Position numbers and translations under genes: made by a program
Notes under the pieces: generated by a model
Told to the model about the DNA's origin: nothing
Database searches by the model: none
The model's input: the letters and a program-made list of their open reading frames with translations, nothing else
In this document: piece after piece, positions 1-7,749 of the stretch
How positions within the stretch are numbered: position 1 is the stretch's first letter
How the letters are laid out: the number at the start of each line of letters is the position of its first letter
Origin: Palsa-1233 sp031367105
GTDB lineage: Bacteria; Gemmatimonadota; Gemmatimonadetes; Gemmatimonadales; GWC2-71-9
Length of the DNA stretch: 64,000 bases
Assembly (NCBI GenBank): GCA_031367105.1
Contig: JANLPG010000120.1
Coordinates: 22,877 to 86,876 of the forward strand
Direction of reading: 5' to 3'

Positions 1-1094
1 GTGTCCTGCAGGCTGTGAAAAACATCAACGACATCCTCGGCCCTCGGCTCGAGGGGATGAGCGTCTTCGATCAGATCGCGATCGACGCCGAGATGACCGA
101 TGCCGATGGCACCCCCAACAAGGCGAAGCTCGGCGCCAATGCGATCCTCGCCATCTCGATGGCGGCGGCGCGAGCGGCGGCGATCGAAGTTGATCTCCCG
201 CTCTATCGCTACCTCGGTGGACCGATGGCGCGGGTAATGCCGGTACCGATGATGAACATCCTCAACGGTGGGGCGCACGCGAGCAACAACGTCGACGCCC
301 AGGAGTTCATGATTGTCCCGGTTGGCGCCGACAACTTTGCCGACGGCCTCCGGATGGGAGTCGAAGTCTTTCACGCGCTCAAGCAGGTGCTCACTGCCAA
401 AAAGCTCTCCACGGCGGTGGGTGACGAGGGCGGATTCGCTCCAATGTTGCCGAGCAATGAGGCAGCGCTCGATGCGGTGATGGAGGCGATCGAGAAGGCG
501 GGGTACAAGCCGGGCGAGGACCTTGCGATCGCGCTGGATGTGGCCGCGAGCGAGCTCTACGCCGATGGTGTGTACACTTTCAAGAAGGGTGACGGATCGA
601 AGCGCAGCGCCGACGAGATGGTGGCGCTCTATACGGCGTGGTGCGACGCGTATCCAATTGTGTCGATCGAGGATGGCCTCGCCGAGGGCGACTGGAAGGG
701 ATGGAAGACGCTGACCGATGCACTCGGCGATCGGTGTCAACTGGTAGGCGACGATCTCTTCTGCACCAATGTCGACTTGCTGGGGCGGGGGATCGACGAG
801 GGGTCCGCCAACGCCATCCTGATCAAGGTGAATCAGATCGGCACGCTCACCGAGACGTTGCAGGCGGTCGAGCTGGCGAAGTCGAGTGGGTATGGGGTGA
901 TCATCTCGCATCGGTCGGGCGAGACGGAGGACACCTTCATCGCCGACCTGGCGGTGGCGACGAGTGCTGGGCAGATCAAGACCGGTTCGGCATCCCGGAC
1001 CGACCGGGTCGCCAAGTACAACCAGCTGCTCCGGATCGCCGAGGAGCTCGGGCCGGTCGCGCACTACCCGGGCGCCGACCTCTACCCGCTGTGA
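1..1094 (+). CDS. eno: Enolase (phosphopyruvate hydratase), 5'-truncated by the window edge
   Basis: Glycolytic enzyme converting 2-phosphoglycerate to phosphoenolpyruvate in the cytosol. The reading frame is open from base 3 (first full codon) and begins inside the N-terminal domain; roughly 60-70 residues lie upstream of the window. A GTG at 15 is only an internal Val. Diagnostic enolase motifs follow in order: GANAILAISMA, the NGGAHASNNVDAQEF substrate loop, GDEGGFAP, the metal-binding SIEDGLAEGDW and GDDLFCTN segments, the catalytic-lysine region ILIKVNQIGT, and SHRSGETEDT near the C-terminus. The stop codon overlaps the GTG start of the next gene by 3 nt, so the two are probably cotranscribed; enolase followed by a septum-formation initiator gene is a known bacterial arrangement. 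Confidence 0.97.
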   Translation, partial: VLQAVKNINDILGPRLEGMSVFDQIAIDAEMTDADGTPNKAKLGANAILAISMAAARAAAIEVDLPLYRYLGGPMARVMPVPMMNILNGGAHASNNVDAQEFMIVPVGADNFADGLRMGVEVFHALKQVLTAKKLSTAVGDEGGFAPMLPSNEAALDAVMEAIEKAGYKPGEDLAIALDVAASELYADGVYTFKKGDGSKRSADEMVALYTAWCDAYPIVSIEDGLAEGDWKGWKTLTDALGDRCQLVGDDLFCTNVDLLGRGIDEGSANAILIKVNQIGTLTETLQAVELAKSSGYGVIISHRSGETEDTFIADLAVATSAGQIKTGSASRTDRVAKYNQLLRIAEELGPVAHYPGADLYPL

Positions 1095-1396
1095 CCAAGG
1101 CGCGGTGGCTGGCGCTGGCGGTGCTCCTGGGGGCCGCGGTGTTCGCCTGGCAGGGGGGGATCTTCTCCACGAGCGCCTACCGGGGGCTGGAGCGTCAGGA
1201 GGAGGCCGGTCGTTTGCGGGCCAAACAGTTGCAGCGGGAGGTCGACTCGCTGGCCCGCTTTGCCGATTCCCTGCAACGCGACCCTGCCGTCCAGGAGCGG
1301 GTGGCGCGAGAGAATTTCGGGATGCTGCGGCCGGGGGAATTGATCGTGACGATCGTCCCGATCGCGCCGGTGAAGAGAGATTCGACCAGACCGTAG
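1091..1396 (+). CDS. Septum formation initiator, FtsB/DivIC-like
   Basis: A 101-residue bitopic membrane protein. One hydrophobic segment (about residues 5-23) is followed by a charged, heptad-like coiled coil (about 28-70) and a short C-terminal tail ending in a proline-rich stretch. The size, topology and the ENFGMLRPGE-type sequence after the coiled coil fit the FtsB/DivIC family, which bridges FtsL and FtsQ in the divisome. The GTG start overlaps the enolase stop, which fixes the start. The ftsL and ftsQ genes that would supply partners lie about 42 and 57 kb into the same window. Family assignment is from architecture and motif resemblance; FtsB and DivIC cannot be separated here. Confidence 0.82.
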   Translation: MTKARWLALAVLLGAAVFAWQGGIFSTSAYRGLERQEEAGRLRAKQLQREVDSLARFADSLQRDPAVQERVARENFGMLRPGELIVTIVPIAPVKRDSTRP

Positions 1397-1407
1397 GGTC
1401 GCGACGC

Positions 1408-1436
1408 TTGACCCTGAGGCGTTGGGGCGATAATCT
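1408..1436 (+). promoter_or_regulatory. Sigma-70-type promoter of tRNA-Met
   Basis: TTGACC (1408-1413), 17 nt spacer, TAATCT (1431-1436), with an overlapping GATAAT at 1429-1434. Transcription would start near 1443, a few bases before the tRNA 5' end at 1449. It is the clearest canonical promoter in the window. Confidence 0.65.
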
Positions 1437-1448
1437 CCCGCCCCGTTC

Positions 1449-1522
1449 GGCAGGGTAGCTCAGCTGGTTAGAGCACGGCACTCATAATGCCGGGGTCGCG
1501 GGTTCGAGTCCCGCCCCTGCTA
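1449..1522 (+). tRNA. tRNA-Met (anticodon CAT), elongator type
   Basis: A 74-nt cloverleaf. The acceptor arm GGCAGGG pairs with CCCTGCT (the first pair is G-U), followed by U8/A9, a D arm beginning GCTC, an anticodon loop with CAT, and a five-base-pair T arm GCGGG/CCCGC around TTCGAGT. The discriminator is A and no CCA is encoded. The body (TAGCTCAG.TGGTTAGAGCAC, CACTCATAATG, GGGGTC) resembles elongator tRNA-Met more than initiator tRNA, which normally has an unpaired first position. A tRNA-Ile2 with lysidine-modified CAT cannot be fully excluded; TilS, which makes that modification, is encoded 12 kb downstream. Confidence 0.9.
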
Positions 1523-1631
1523 TTGCTCCCCTCGACCTCGCGGCGATGTCTCGCCCTCGAAATGGTCCGCCCCCGTCGTGGTCACCCCACGCCCCAACCG
1601 CACGGTGATCTGCCCGGAGCGGTAGTGCCTC

Positions 1632-2192
1632 TCATTCCACCGGGTGCGGTGCGATCCGCTCCATCAGCGCAGCGAGCAGTTGATCCTGGGCAGCGAGATG
1701 CTGCTGAATCTGGATCGCCTCGTGCAGGACGGCCTCCGCATCGTTGTAGGTGTCCAGCGCCCGTTTGTCCGATGCCTCCGCCGCCACCTTCTGACCGACG
1801 ATGATGATTGACAAGAGAACCAGCTGCAGAAACGTCTGGGCGATCCAGGAGATGATGGTGGGGGTTCCGCCCCTGATGGCATCGGGCAGGCTGATCAAGG
1901 CAAGGATGGCGAACAGATAGGCACACCACATCGTGCCCACCCCGCCAGTAATTTGCACGGCCAGAAATGCGTTGAAGCGCTCCACCGCGCCCTTGCGTGA
2001 GCTCGCCTCCGCGGAAGGGATCGGAGCATTTGCCTTGCGCCGTGCGATATGAGGGTGGGGAATGTGGGTATAGATCTCGCCCACGACCTTCCGAAGCGCG
2101 CTGGTTTTCCCGGGAGCTACGCTGGTACCACACACGCCACAATAGGCTGCAGGCGAAACCACGTCGGCACCGCACTTGCGACAGGGTGACAT
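1632..2192 (-). CDS. Zinc-ribbon membrane protein of unknown function
   Basis: I do not recognise a named function. The 186-residue product starts with a CxxC...CxxC zinc ribbon (CRKCG at about 4-8, CGVCG at about 19-23), then a basic linker, two hydrophobic segments (roughly residues 85-105 and 115-140) joined by a short loop, and an Asp/Glu/Gln-rich C-terminal helix. Stand-alone versions of the two-helix module with the same GTMWCAYLFA and SWIAQTFLQLVLL pattern occur as hypothetical proteins in actinobacteria and other phyla (recollection, not searched). The ATG at 2192 is preceded by a strong GAGGGAGGA Shine-Dalgarno, so the longer reading frame extending to 2414 is rejected. It is one of only two loci on the minus strand and is divergent from the COG4705 gene. 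Confidence 0.75.
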   Translation of the reverse strand: MSPCRKCGADVVSPAAYCGVCGTSVAPGKTSALRKVVGEIYTHIPHPHIARRKANAPIPSAEASSRKGAVERFNAFLAVQITGGVGTMWCAYLFAILALISLPDAIRGGTPTIISWIAQTFLQLVLLSIIIVGQKVAAEASDKRALDTYNDAEAVLHEAIQIQQHLAAQDQLLAALMERIAPHPVE

Positions 2193-2533
2193 ACTTCCTC
2201 CCTCGTGCGTGATGATGGATGAACCGCGCCCACGGAGCAATGGGCTTCTCTCGGTGGTTTCAGGCAGCGTGGGTAAGTCCCCGCGCAAAGCGCACGGCGG
2301 GTGACCGTTACCCCAACGCTCGCGAGGCCGTTCGCACACACGCCAGCTCCACGCAATCGTGCGAGGCGGGTCGCAGGAGTATACTTGGACCCGCTTCGCC
2401 ACGGTGCACGACACTCGGTGCGTGTGGTGCGAGTAACAGCCCCCAGGCTCAGTCCACCAACGGCCGAGGGTGGCGAGGTGTCTATCACATCGAGGCGGGG
2501 TTAACCCTCGACTTACTCCCCCGGAAGGAAGCG
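2193..2533. other. Divergent intergenic region with candidate promoter elements
   Basis: This 341-nt gap separates two divergent membrane-protein genes and should hold both promoters. I see AGTATACT (2378-2385), whose TATACT resembles a -10 box and is self-complementary, but no convincing -35 partner. Thirty bases before the COG4705 start lies GGGTTAACCC (2498-2507), a perfect 10-bp palindrome within a weaker CGAGG...CCTCG inverted repeat, which could be an operator. No open frame here looks like a gene. Confidence 0.4.
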
Positions 2534-3292
2534 ATGACAGCCGCTCGCGAAACAGCCCTGAACAAGGTCCCCGAAGTCGGCCTGCTCTTCTGGATCATCA
2601 AGATCGCCGCTACCACGCTCGGCGAGACCGGCGGCGATGCGGTGTCGATGTCGATGCGATTGGGCTATCTCGTCAGCACTGGAATTTTCGGCATCATTTT
2701 TATCGTCGCCGTCATCTTCCAGATACGAGCGAAGCAGTTTCATCCCGTGGTCTACTGGACCACGATCATCGCCACGACGACGGTGGGTACGACGCTGGCA
2801 GATTTCGCCGATCGGTCGCTGGGCATCGGGTATGCTGGCGGCACGACGATCCTGCTGGCGCTCCTGGTGGCGTCGTTGTTCATCTGGCATCGCACACTCG
2901 GCTCGATCTCGGTCGCTTCCATAACCGCCCCCAAAGCCGAGATGTTTTACTGGGTGACGATCATGTTCTCCCAGACGCTCGGCACGGCGCTCGGCGACTG
3001 GACTGCGGATACGGCGGGCCTCGGCTATGTCGGTGGCGCCATCGCATTCAGCGCACTCCTTGCCGGCGTTGCCGCGGCCTCTGCCTGGACCGCGATCTCT
3101 CGCACGCTGCTGTTCTGGCTGGCATTCATTCTCACCCGACCGCTCGGCGCTGTCGTCGGGGACTTCCTGGACAAGCCTCACGCGGCTGGGGGGCTCGCGC
3201 TCAGCCGCTACGCGGCATCGGCCCTCCTGCTCCTGTTCATACTCGCCTGCATCGCCATTTTCCCGCAAAAGGCGTCAAAAGCGGCCCACTAG
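2534..3292 (+). CDS. COG4705/DUF347-family membrane protein
   Basis: A 252-residue integral membrane protein with about eight transmembrane segments built from internal repeats. The repeat signature (hydrophobic stretch, then T-L-G-[TE]-[TA]-x-[GA]-D, then GLGYxGG) appears about four times: TLGETGGDAVS, TVGTTLADFADRSLGIGYAGG, TLGTALGDWTADTAGLGYVGG and PLGAVVGDFLDKP. The conserved acidic residues in the membrane repeats suggest cation transport, but no substrate can be assigned from sequence alone. The ATG at 2534 follows GGAAGGAAG at a good distance; the frame upstream to 2219 lacks membrane character and is probably not coding. There is no strong terminator after it, only a weak 4-bp hairpin with a short T run near 3296-3310. 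Confidence 0.8.
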   Translation: MTAARETALNKVPEVGLLFWIIKIAATTLGETGGDAVSMSMRLGYLVSTGIFGIIFIVAVIFQIRAKQFHPVVYWTTIIATTTVGTTLADFADRSLGIGYAGGTTILLALLVASLFIWHRTLGSISVASITAPKAEMFYWVTIMFSQTLGTALGDWTADTAGLGYVGGAIAFSALLAGVAAASAWTAISRTLLFWLAFILTRPLGAVVGDFLDKPHAAGGLALSRYAASALLLLFILACIAIFPQKASKAAH

Positions 3293-3331
3293 CCCAGCGG
3301 GCGCGCTTTTACTCCATCCAATGGTGGATTG

Positions 3332-3340
3332 CCCCCCCCC
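3332..3340 (+). repeat. C9 homopolymer tract upstream of the KaiC-like gene
   Basis: Nine consecutive C residues, about 115 nt before the kaiC-like start and next to a small inverted repeat (ATCCA...TGGAT, 3317-3330). Tracts of this length can slip during replication; a regulatory effect is only a possibility. Confidence 0.6.
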
Positions 3341-3454
3341 GGATTTCCGGCTCTCTTGCCTCGAACCCGTCACTCGGCATCCTACCCTCGAACACCATTT
3401 CCGGCCCTCGCGTTCGGTCTCATCGGCCGAACTGCGCCGATGCAAGGACTCGCT

Positions 3455-5239
3455 ATGAAAAGCAAGCAGAAAGTGTTCCGGTCGGTGCCCCTCACGCCAT
3501 TGCCGAAGGTACCGACAGGGATCACCGGTTTCGACGAGATCACCTACGGGGGACTGCCGCTCGGCCGCACCACGCTGGTGCGAGGCGGCGCGGGGTGCGG
3601 GAAGACGGTCTTCGCGGTCCAGTCGCTGATCAGTCGCGCCCGGGACCGCGGGGAACCCGGCATCCTTGTGGCCTTCGAGGAGAATGCCAACCAGATCGTT
3701 GCGAACGCCGCGACCCTCGGCTGGGACATACCGGCCCTCGCCGCGAAACGGCTCTTCTTCCTGGATGCGAGTCTTTCGCCGGAGATGGTACAGGACGGGG
3801 ATTTCGACCTGACCCGGCTGCTCAATGTGCTTCAGGCCGTCAGCGAGGAAGCCGGTGCCAAGCATATCGTCTTCGACGGGATCGACGTGCTGCTGCGACT
3901 GCTTGATAATCCTGTCGCGGAGCGTCGCGAAATCTATCGCGTGCGCGACTGGCTCTCGCGGAGCGGGCTCACCGCCATTATCACCCAGAAAGCCGGCGCT
4001 GACGACGACCACAGTTGGCAACACTACAGCTTCATGCAGTTCATGGCCGATTGCGTGGTCAATCTGGGCCACCAGGTGGTCGCGGGATCGAGCTTTCGCA
4101 ACGTCCGGGTGATGAAGTACCGCGGATCCGGCTTCCTCGGGGACGAGTTTCCCATCACGATCACCCAGTCGGGTATTCAAGTCACCAATCGCGGCCCGGT
4201 CGAGCTCCACTACGTCGTCTCCGATGAACGCATCTCATCGGGGCTGCCTCGGCTGGACGTGATGCTGTCCGGAGGATACTATCGCGGAAGCAATGTCCTG
4301 ATCTCCGGCGCTCCCGGAACGGCGAAGTCGACGCTTGCCGGACTGTTCGTCGCTGCCGCCTGCGAGCGGGGTGAACGAGCGATGTATGTAAACTTCGACG
4401 AGGGTGCGTCGCAAATTGTCCGAAACCTGGCGTCGGTCGGCATCCAGCTGGCGCCGCATCTGAAGTCGGGGCTGCTCAAGATCTACTCGACCCGCACAAG
4501 GGGACCGAACATCGAGGATCAGTTCGGTGAGCTCCGGAAGGTGATTCGCGCCCACAAGCCAACCTGTCTGGTCGTCGATCCGCTGTCGGCCCTTTCGAGC
4601 AAGCTGGCCCACGTTGCCTCAGCCGACGCGACCCAGCTCTTTCTGGACTATCTCAAGGTCGAAGGCATCACGGTAGTCAATACCTCCCTGCTGGATGGCC
4701 CCGATGTGGACGAGGCCACCTCGACCGGGATCTCGACGATCGCGGACACCTGGATTCACGTCTCCTATATTGTCAATGAGGGAGAGCGCAACCGCTCGTT
4801 GACGATCGTGAAGTCGCGCGGCACCGGCCACTCGAATCAGGTGCGCGAGCTGACGCTGGCCGATAGCGGTGTCACCCTGACGGATGTCTACACCGCGCAG
4901 GGGCAAGTGCTGATGGGTGTCGCGCGTTGGGAACGGGAACAGGAGGAGCGGGCCAGCAAGCAGGTGATGCTGAGGGCTTCAGAGATCGCGCGAGTGAAGC
5001 TCAATAGTGCCCAGGCCGAAGCCGCGGCGCGCCTGACAGTCATCACGACCGAGATGGAGGTCCGGAGAGCGGAGCTTGCGCTTCTGGACTTCGAGGTGGC
5101 CTCGGCAAGGGATCTGCGCGCGACCGACCGGCTGACGCTCCGAAAGCTGCGTCACGCCGATGAGGACTTGCCTCTCCCGGAGCCCGGTCTCAAGAAGCGG
5201 CAGCCGCCCAAGCGGGGAGGCCGGGCGACAAAGTCGTAA
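3455..5239 (+). CDS. KaiC-like two-domain circadian-clock-family ATPase
   Basis: A 594-residue RecA/DnaB-superfamily protein with tandem KaiC domains and a C-terminal extension. CI has the P-loop GGAGCGKT (residues 44-51) and catalytic-type FEEN; CII has GAPGTAKS (285-292, with Ala replacing a P-loop Gly) and FDEG, in which the first of the two Glu is Asp. The CII segment TSTGISTIADT aligns with the cyanobacterial KaiC phosphorylation loop and places T422, S427 and T428 on KaiC T426, S431 and T432. Residues about 500-594 form a charged, coiled-coil-like tail absent from cyanobacterial KaiC. The start at 3455 has AAGGA six bases upstream; an ATG at 3440 lacks one. No KaiA or KaiB gene is in the window. 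Stand-alone KaiC proteins in other phyla act in stress or signalling roles, so clock function should not be assumed. Confidence 0.9.
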   Translation: MKSKQKVFRSVPLTPLPKVPTGITGFDEITYGGLPLGRTTLVRGGAGCGKTVFAVQSLISRARDRGEPGILVAFEENANQIVANAATLGWDIPALAAKRLFFLDASLSPEMVQDGDFDLTRLLNVLQAVSEEAGAKHIVFDGIDVLLRLLDNPVAERREIYRVRDWLSRSGLTAIITQKAGADDDHSWQHYSFMQFMADCVVNLGHQVVAGSSFRNVRVMKYRGSGFLGDEFPITITQSGIQVTNRGPVELHYVVSDERISSGLPRLDVMLSGGYYRGSNVLISGAPGTAKSTLAGLFVAAACERGERAMYVNFDEGASQIVRNLASVGIQLAPHLKSGLLKIYSTRTRGPNIEDQFGELRKVIRAHKPTCLVVDPLSALSSKLAHVASADATQLFLDYLKVEGITVVNTSLLDGPDVDEATSTGISTIADTWIHVSYIVNEGERNRSLTIVKSRGTGHSNQVRELTLADSGVTLTDVYTAQGQVLMGVARWEREQEERASKQVMLRASEIARVKLNSAQAEAAARLTVITTEMEVRRAELALLDFEVASARDLRATDRLTLRKLRHADEDLPLPEPGLKKRQPPKRGGRATKS

Positions 5240-5248
5240 GGAGGGCGT

Positions 5249-5890
5249 ATCGACCGCCGCACCCATTGGGAGCAGCTCTACCGCACAACAGGAGCAGAGG
5301 AAGTCAGCTGGTTCCAGGCGGAGGCACGCCTGTCGCGTCAGTTGATCGAGCGAATGGCGCCGGAACGTCGAGCGCGCATCGTCGATATCGGGGCCGGTGC
5401 GGCTACCCTCGTCGATGGGCTCCTGAAGTCGGGCTACCGGAATCTTACCGTTCTCGATCTGTCGGCGTCGGCGCTGGCGCTCGCGCAGCAACGATTGGGC
5501 AGCGCGTCGGCTGCGGTGACGTGGCAGGCGGACGACGTGTTGACTGCCGCGTTTCCCCAATCCTCCTTCGATCTCTGGCACGACCGCGCGGTCTTCCATT
5601 TCCTCACCAATCCAGCGGACCGTGCTCGGTACGTGGCTCAGGCGCACCACGCCGTCCGTCGGGGTGGGCTGGTGCTGGTCGCCACCTTCGCAGCGGATGG
5701 GCCGACGCGCTGCAGTGGCCTCGATGTCGTCCGCTACTCGCCCGAAGCACTACACGCAGAGTTTGGAACCAGATTCGAATTGCTGGAGAGCCATCGCGAG
5801 GTACACACGACCCCGTCCGGCTCGCAGCAGGCGTTCACCTACTGCGTCTGTCGCCGCGGACAGAACGGTCCGGAGGAAGGAGACCTCTGA
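5249..5890 (+). CDS. Class I SAM-dependent methyltransferase with no standard start codon
   Basis: A Rossmann-fold methyltransferase of about 213 residues. Motif I is VDIGAGAATL, followed by the FDLWHDRAVFHFL and GGLVLVATF segments typical of small methyltransferases that act on thiols, tellurite or unknown small molecules. The family usually begins with a segment like RxHWExLY...EVSWFQ, and exactly that is encoded here upstream of the first conventional start (TTG at 5342). In that frame there is no ATG, GTG or TTG between the kaiC stop (TAA 5237-5239) and 5342, but ATC at 5249 stands four bases after a perfect AAGGAGG. I place the start at this ATC. Either it is a rare AUC start, or the ATG has been mutated or misread. 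A start at 5342 would remove the N-terminal helix. Confidence 0.75.
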   Translation: MDRRTHWEQLYRTTGAEEVSWFQAEARLSRQLIERMAPERRARIVDIGAGAATLVDGLLKSGYRNLTVLDLSASALALAQQRLGSASAAVTWQADDVLTAAFPQSSFDLWHDRAVFHFLTNPADRARYVAQAHHAVRRGGLVLVATFAADGPTRCSGLDVVRYSPEALHAEFGTRFELLESHREVHTTPSGSQQAFTYCVCRRGQNGPEEGDL

Positions 5891-5932
5891 TCACCCCTTC
5901 CGCGCACGGACCTGTCTGACCAGCGGGGATGA

Positions 5933-6136
5933 GTGCAGATTGAGACGATCTCCATCCCGCGACGGAGCCACCACCAGCGCCTTATGCAGCTTCAGACGGA
6001 TTTACTCCAGCAGATGGCGTCACGGCTCGAGCGGCTGGAGGATGTGGGCCAGCGGCTGGATGAGGTCGAGGAGCGCCTGAACTTCACCGAGCGGGTGCGA
6101 AACTTGCCACTAGGTCAGCGGTCTACTGGAACCTGA
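5933..6136 (+). CDS. Small coiled-coil protein of unknown function
   Basis: A predicted 67-residue protein. After a basic N-terminus it has regular hydrophobic heptads over residues about 17-55 (LMQLQTDLL, LERLEDVGQRLDEVEERL), a strong coiled-coil signature ending in NFTERV. The GTG start at 5933 has a weak GGGGATGA upstream. It lies between the methyltransferase and the DUF849 gene, separated from each by gaps of 42 nt and 10 nt. Similar short RLEELEQRLDFTERLL proteins occur as hypotheticals in several phyla (recollection). No function can be proposed. Confidence 0.6.
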   Translation: MQIETISIPRRSHHQRLMQLQTDLLQQMASRLERLEDVGQRLDEVEERLNFTERVRNLPLGQRSTGT

Positions 6137-6146
6137 CGGAGCGGCA

Positions 6147-6983
6147 ATGACCCCTAATTTCCTCCTCAACTTCACCCCGACGGGGATGATCCCGACCAAG
6201 GCGATGACGCCCCACGTCCCGATCCTCCCCGACGAGATCATCACCCAGGTCGACGAAGCCGTGATGCTCGGCGCGAATATGGTGCATCTCCACGCTCGCG
6301 ACCTGCAGGACGGCAAGCCAACGTACAAGCAGGAGCTGTACGGGCAGATCGTCGCGGGCGTCCGCGCGCGACATCCCGATCTGGTGATCTGTCTCTCCAC
6401 CAGCGGGCGCGATTTTCCCGGTTTCCGGCAGCGTTCCGAATGCCTCGACCTCACCGGCGATCTCAAGCCGGATATGGGGAGTCTCACCCTGTCGTCGCTC
6501 AACTTCAACAACCAGGCGAGTATGAACTCGCCCGAGATGATCCAGGCGCTTGCCGGCAAGATGCAGGAGAAGGGGATTCGTCCCGAGCTCGAAGTGTTTG
6601 ATCTCGGAATGATCAACTACGCCCACTATCTGATCAAAAAAGGGTTGATCACGCCGCCCTACTACTTCAACCTGATCCTCGGCAACATCGCCTGCGCTCA
6701 GGCCAACCTGCTGAGCCTCGGACTGATGATCAAGGAACTGCCCGCGGAGTCGATCTGGTCCGTCGGCGGCATTGGCGACGCCCAGTTGCGGATGAATGCC
6801 ATCGGCATCATCGAGGGCGGCGGGGTACGGGTGGGCCTCGAGGACAACATCTACTTCGATGCCGAGCGGACCCGACTGGCAACGAATCAGGAGTTGGTGA
6901 AGCGCATCGTCGGCATCGCCGCAGCACTGGGGCGCACGCCGTACTCGCAGGGCGAGGCCAGGGCGCTCCTGGGGATGCGTTGA
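6147..6983 (+). CDS. Beta-keto acid cleavage enzyme (BKACE, DUF849 family)
   Basis: A 278-residue TIM-barrel protein of the family founded on 3-keto-5-aminohexanoate cleavage enzyme, which condenses a beta-keto acid with acetyl-CoA to give a CoA ester and acetoacetate. The metal site HLHARD (about residues 48-53) and the C-terminal barrel elements SVGGIGDAQL and GGGVRVGLEDNIYFD are conserved. The N-terminus NFLLNFTPTGMIPTK fits the first strand, and AACGGAGCGGCA before the ATG provides a ribosome site. The substrate side chain varies across the family and is not determined by visible motifs; there is no lysine-fermentation cluster here. A GNAT gene follows immediately (TTGACGTGA junction), suggesting a two-gene transcript. 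Confidence 0.9.
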   Translation: MTPNFLLNFTPTGMIPTKAMTPHVPILPDEIITQVDEAVMLGANMVHLHARDLQDGKPTYKQELYGQIVAGVRARHPDLVICLSTSGRDFPGFRQRSECLDLTGDLKPDMGSLTLSSLNFNNQASMNSPEMIQALAGKMQEKGIRPELEVFDLGMINYAHYLIKKGLITPPYYFNLILGNIACAQANLLSLGLMIKELPAESIWSVGGIGDAQLRMNAIGIIEGGGVRVGLEDNIYFDAERTRLATNQELVKRIVGIAAALGRTPYSQGEARALLGMR

Positions 6984-6984
6984 C

Positions 6985-7647
6985 GTGATTGAGTCTGCGG
7001 GCATCGCCGGCAAGGCGGGGCGAGCGTGGCGACGGCTCGAGCGTGACGGCCTGAGAGGATGGCTGCGTTACTATCTGCGCCGATTCGGGATCCAGCTGGT
7101 CCCGTACTACTACGTACAGGAACGGCTTCCTGCTGATCTCCCGGCCTCGCTGACAGCATTGCCGGAGGGCTTCGAGTTTGCACGATTCGGCGAGGCGGAA
7201 ATCGCCGAACTGGGCCGGCTTCCCGCGAACGACGAAACCGCCAGCGAAGCGTTGATGCGCCAGCGACTGCAGGCCGGCTACAGCTGCCTCGGGATGAAGC
7301 ATCGCGGCAGCATCGTGGCGTACACCTGGTTCTCACTCGACACAACCCAGACGAGGCTCTATCCGGCCGTGTTGCAGCCGAACGAGGCGTACCTCTTCAA
7401 TATGTATGTCGAGCCCGGGCACCGCGGTCACCATCTCGCCGTGATCATGCGATATCGCTGCTATGAGACGCTCCGCGATCTGGGCCGCGATACCTTCTAC
7501 AGTGTCACGGTCACGTCGAACAAGCCTTCGTGGCGGTTCAAGCAGAAACTCGGGGCGGCACGGCTCTTCCTCGGGCTGTACCTTCAACTGTTCCGGAAGT
7601 TTGAAGGGCGCTGGATCGTGCGGCGATACCAGCACAGCCTCCCTTGA
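6985..7647 (+). CDS. GNAT-fold acetyltransferase-like protein
   Basis: A 220-residue protein. The N-terminal 50 residues are basic and amphipathic (RRLERDGLRGWLRYYLRRF); the remainder fits a GNAT fold, with a central strand (SIVAYTWFSL), an acceptor-site strand (EAYLFNMYVEPGHRGHHLAVIMR) carrying a degenerate R-G-x-x-L acetyl-CoA signature (HRGHHLA), and SVTVTSNKPSWRFKQKLG, where GNATs usually have N-x-x-S-x-x-x-Y-x-K-x-G. Similar proteins occur near polysaccharide or FemAB-type genes, but nothing here identifies a substrate. The GTG start at 6985 lies one base after the upstream stop, so it is probably translationally coupled to the BKACE gene. Confidence 0.7.
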   Translation: MIESAGIAGKAGRAWRRLERDGLRGWLRYYLRRFGIQLVPYYYVQERLPADLPASLTALPEGFEFARFGEAEIAELGRLPANDETASEALMRQRLQAGYSCLGMKHRGSIVAYTWFSLDTTQTRLYPAVLQPNEAYLFNMYVEPGHRGHHLAVIMRYRCYETLRDLGRDTFYSVTVTSNKPSWRFKQKLGAARLFLGLYLQLFRKFEGRWIVRRYQHSLP

Positions 7648-7749
7648 TCGGCATCAGCATCCTCCGATACGTGTCAGGAGGCCCGGACCGATCGTCTCCC
7701 GGTGTCTGGAACCGACCCTTGCAGCACCCTCCGACAGGAGCAGTCCGCT

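Noticed and set aside
3296..3312. Intrinsic terminator after the COG4705 gene
   Set aside because: The stem is only 4 bp with a T4 run, too weak to call.
5342..5890. Methyltransferase starting at TTG 5342
   Set aside because: It would lose the conserved N-terminal helix and the perfect AAGGAGG site lies 100 nt upstream.
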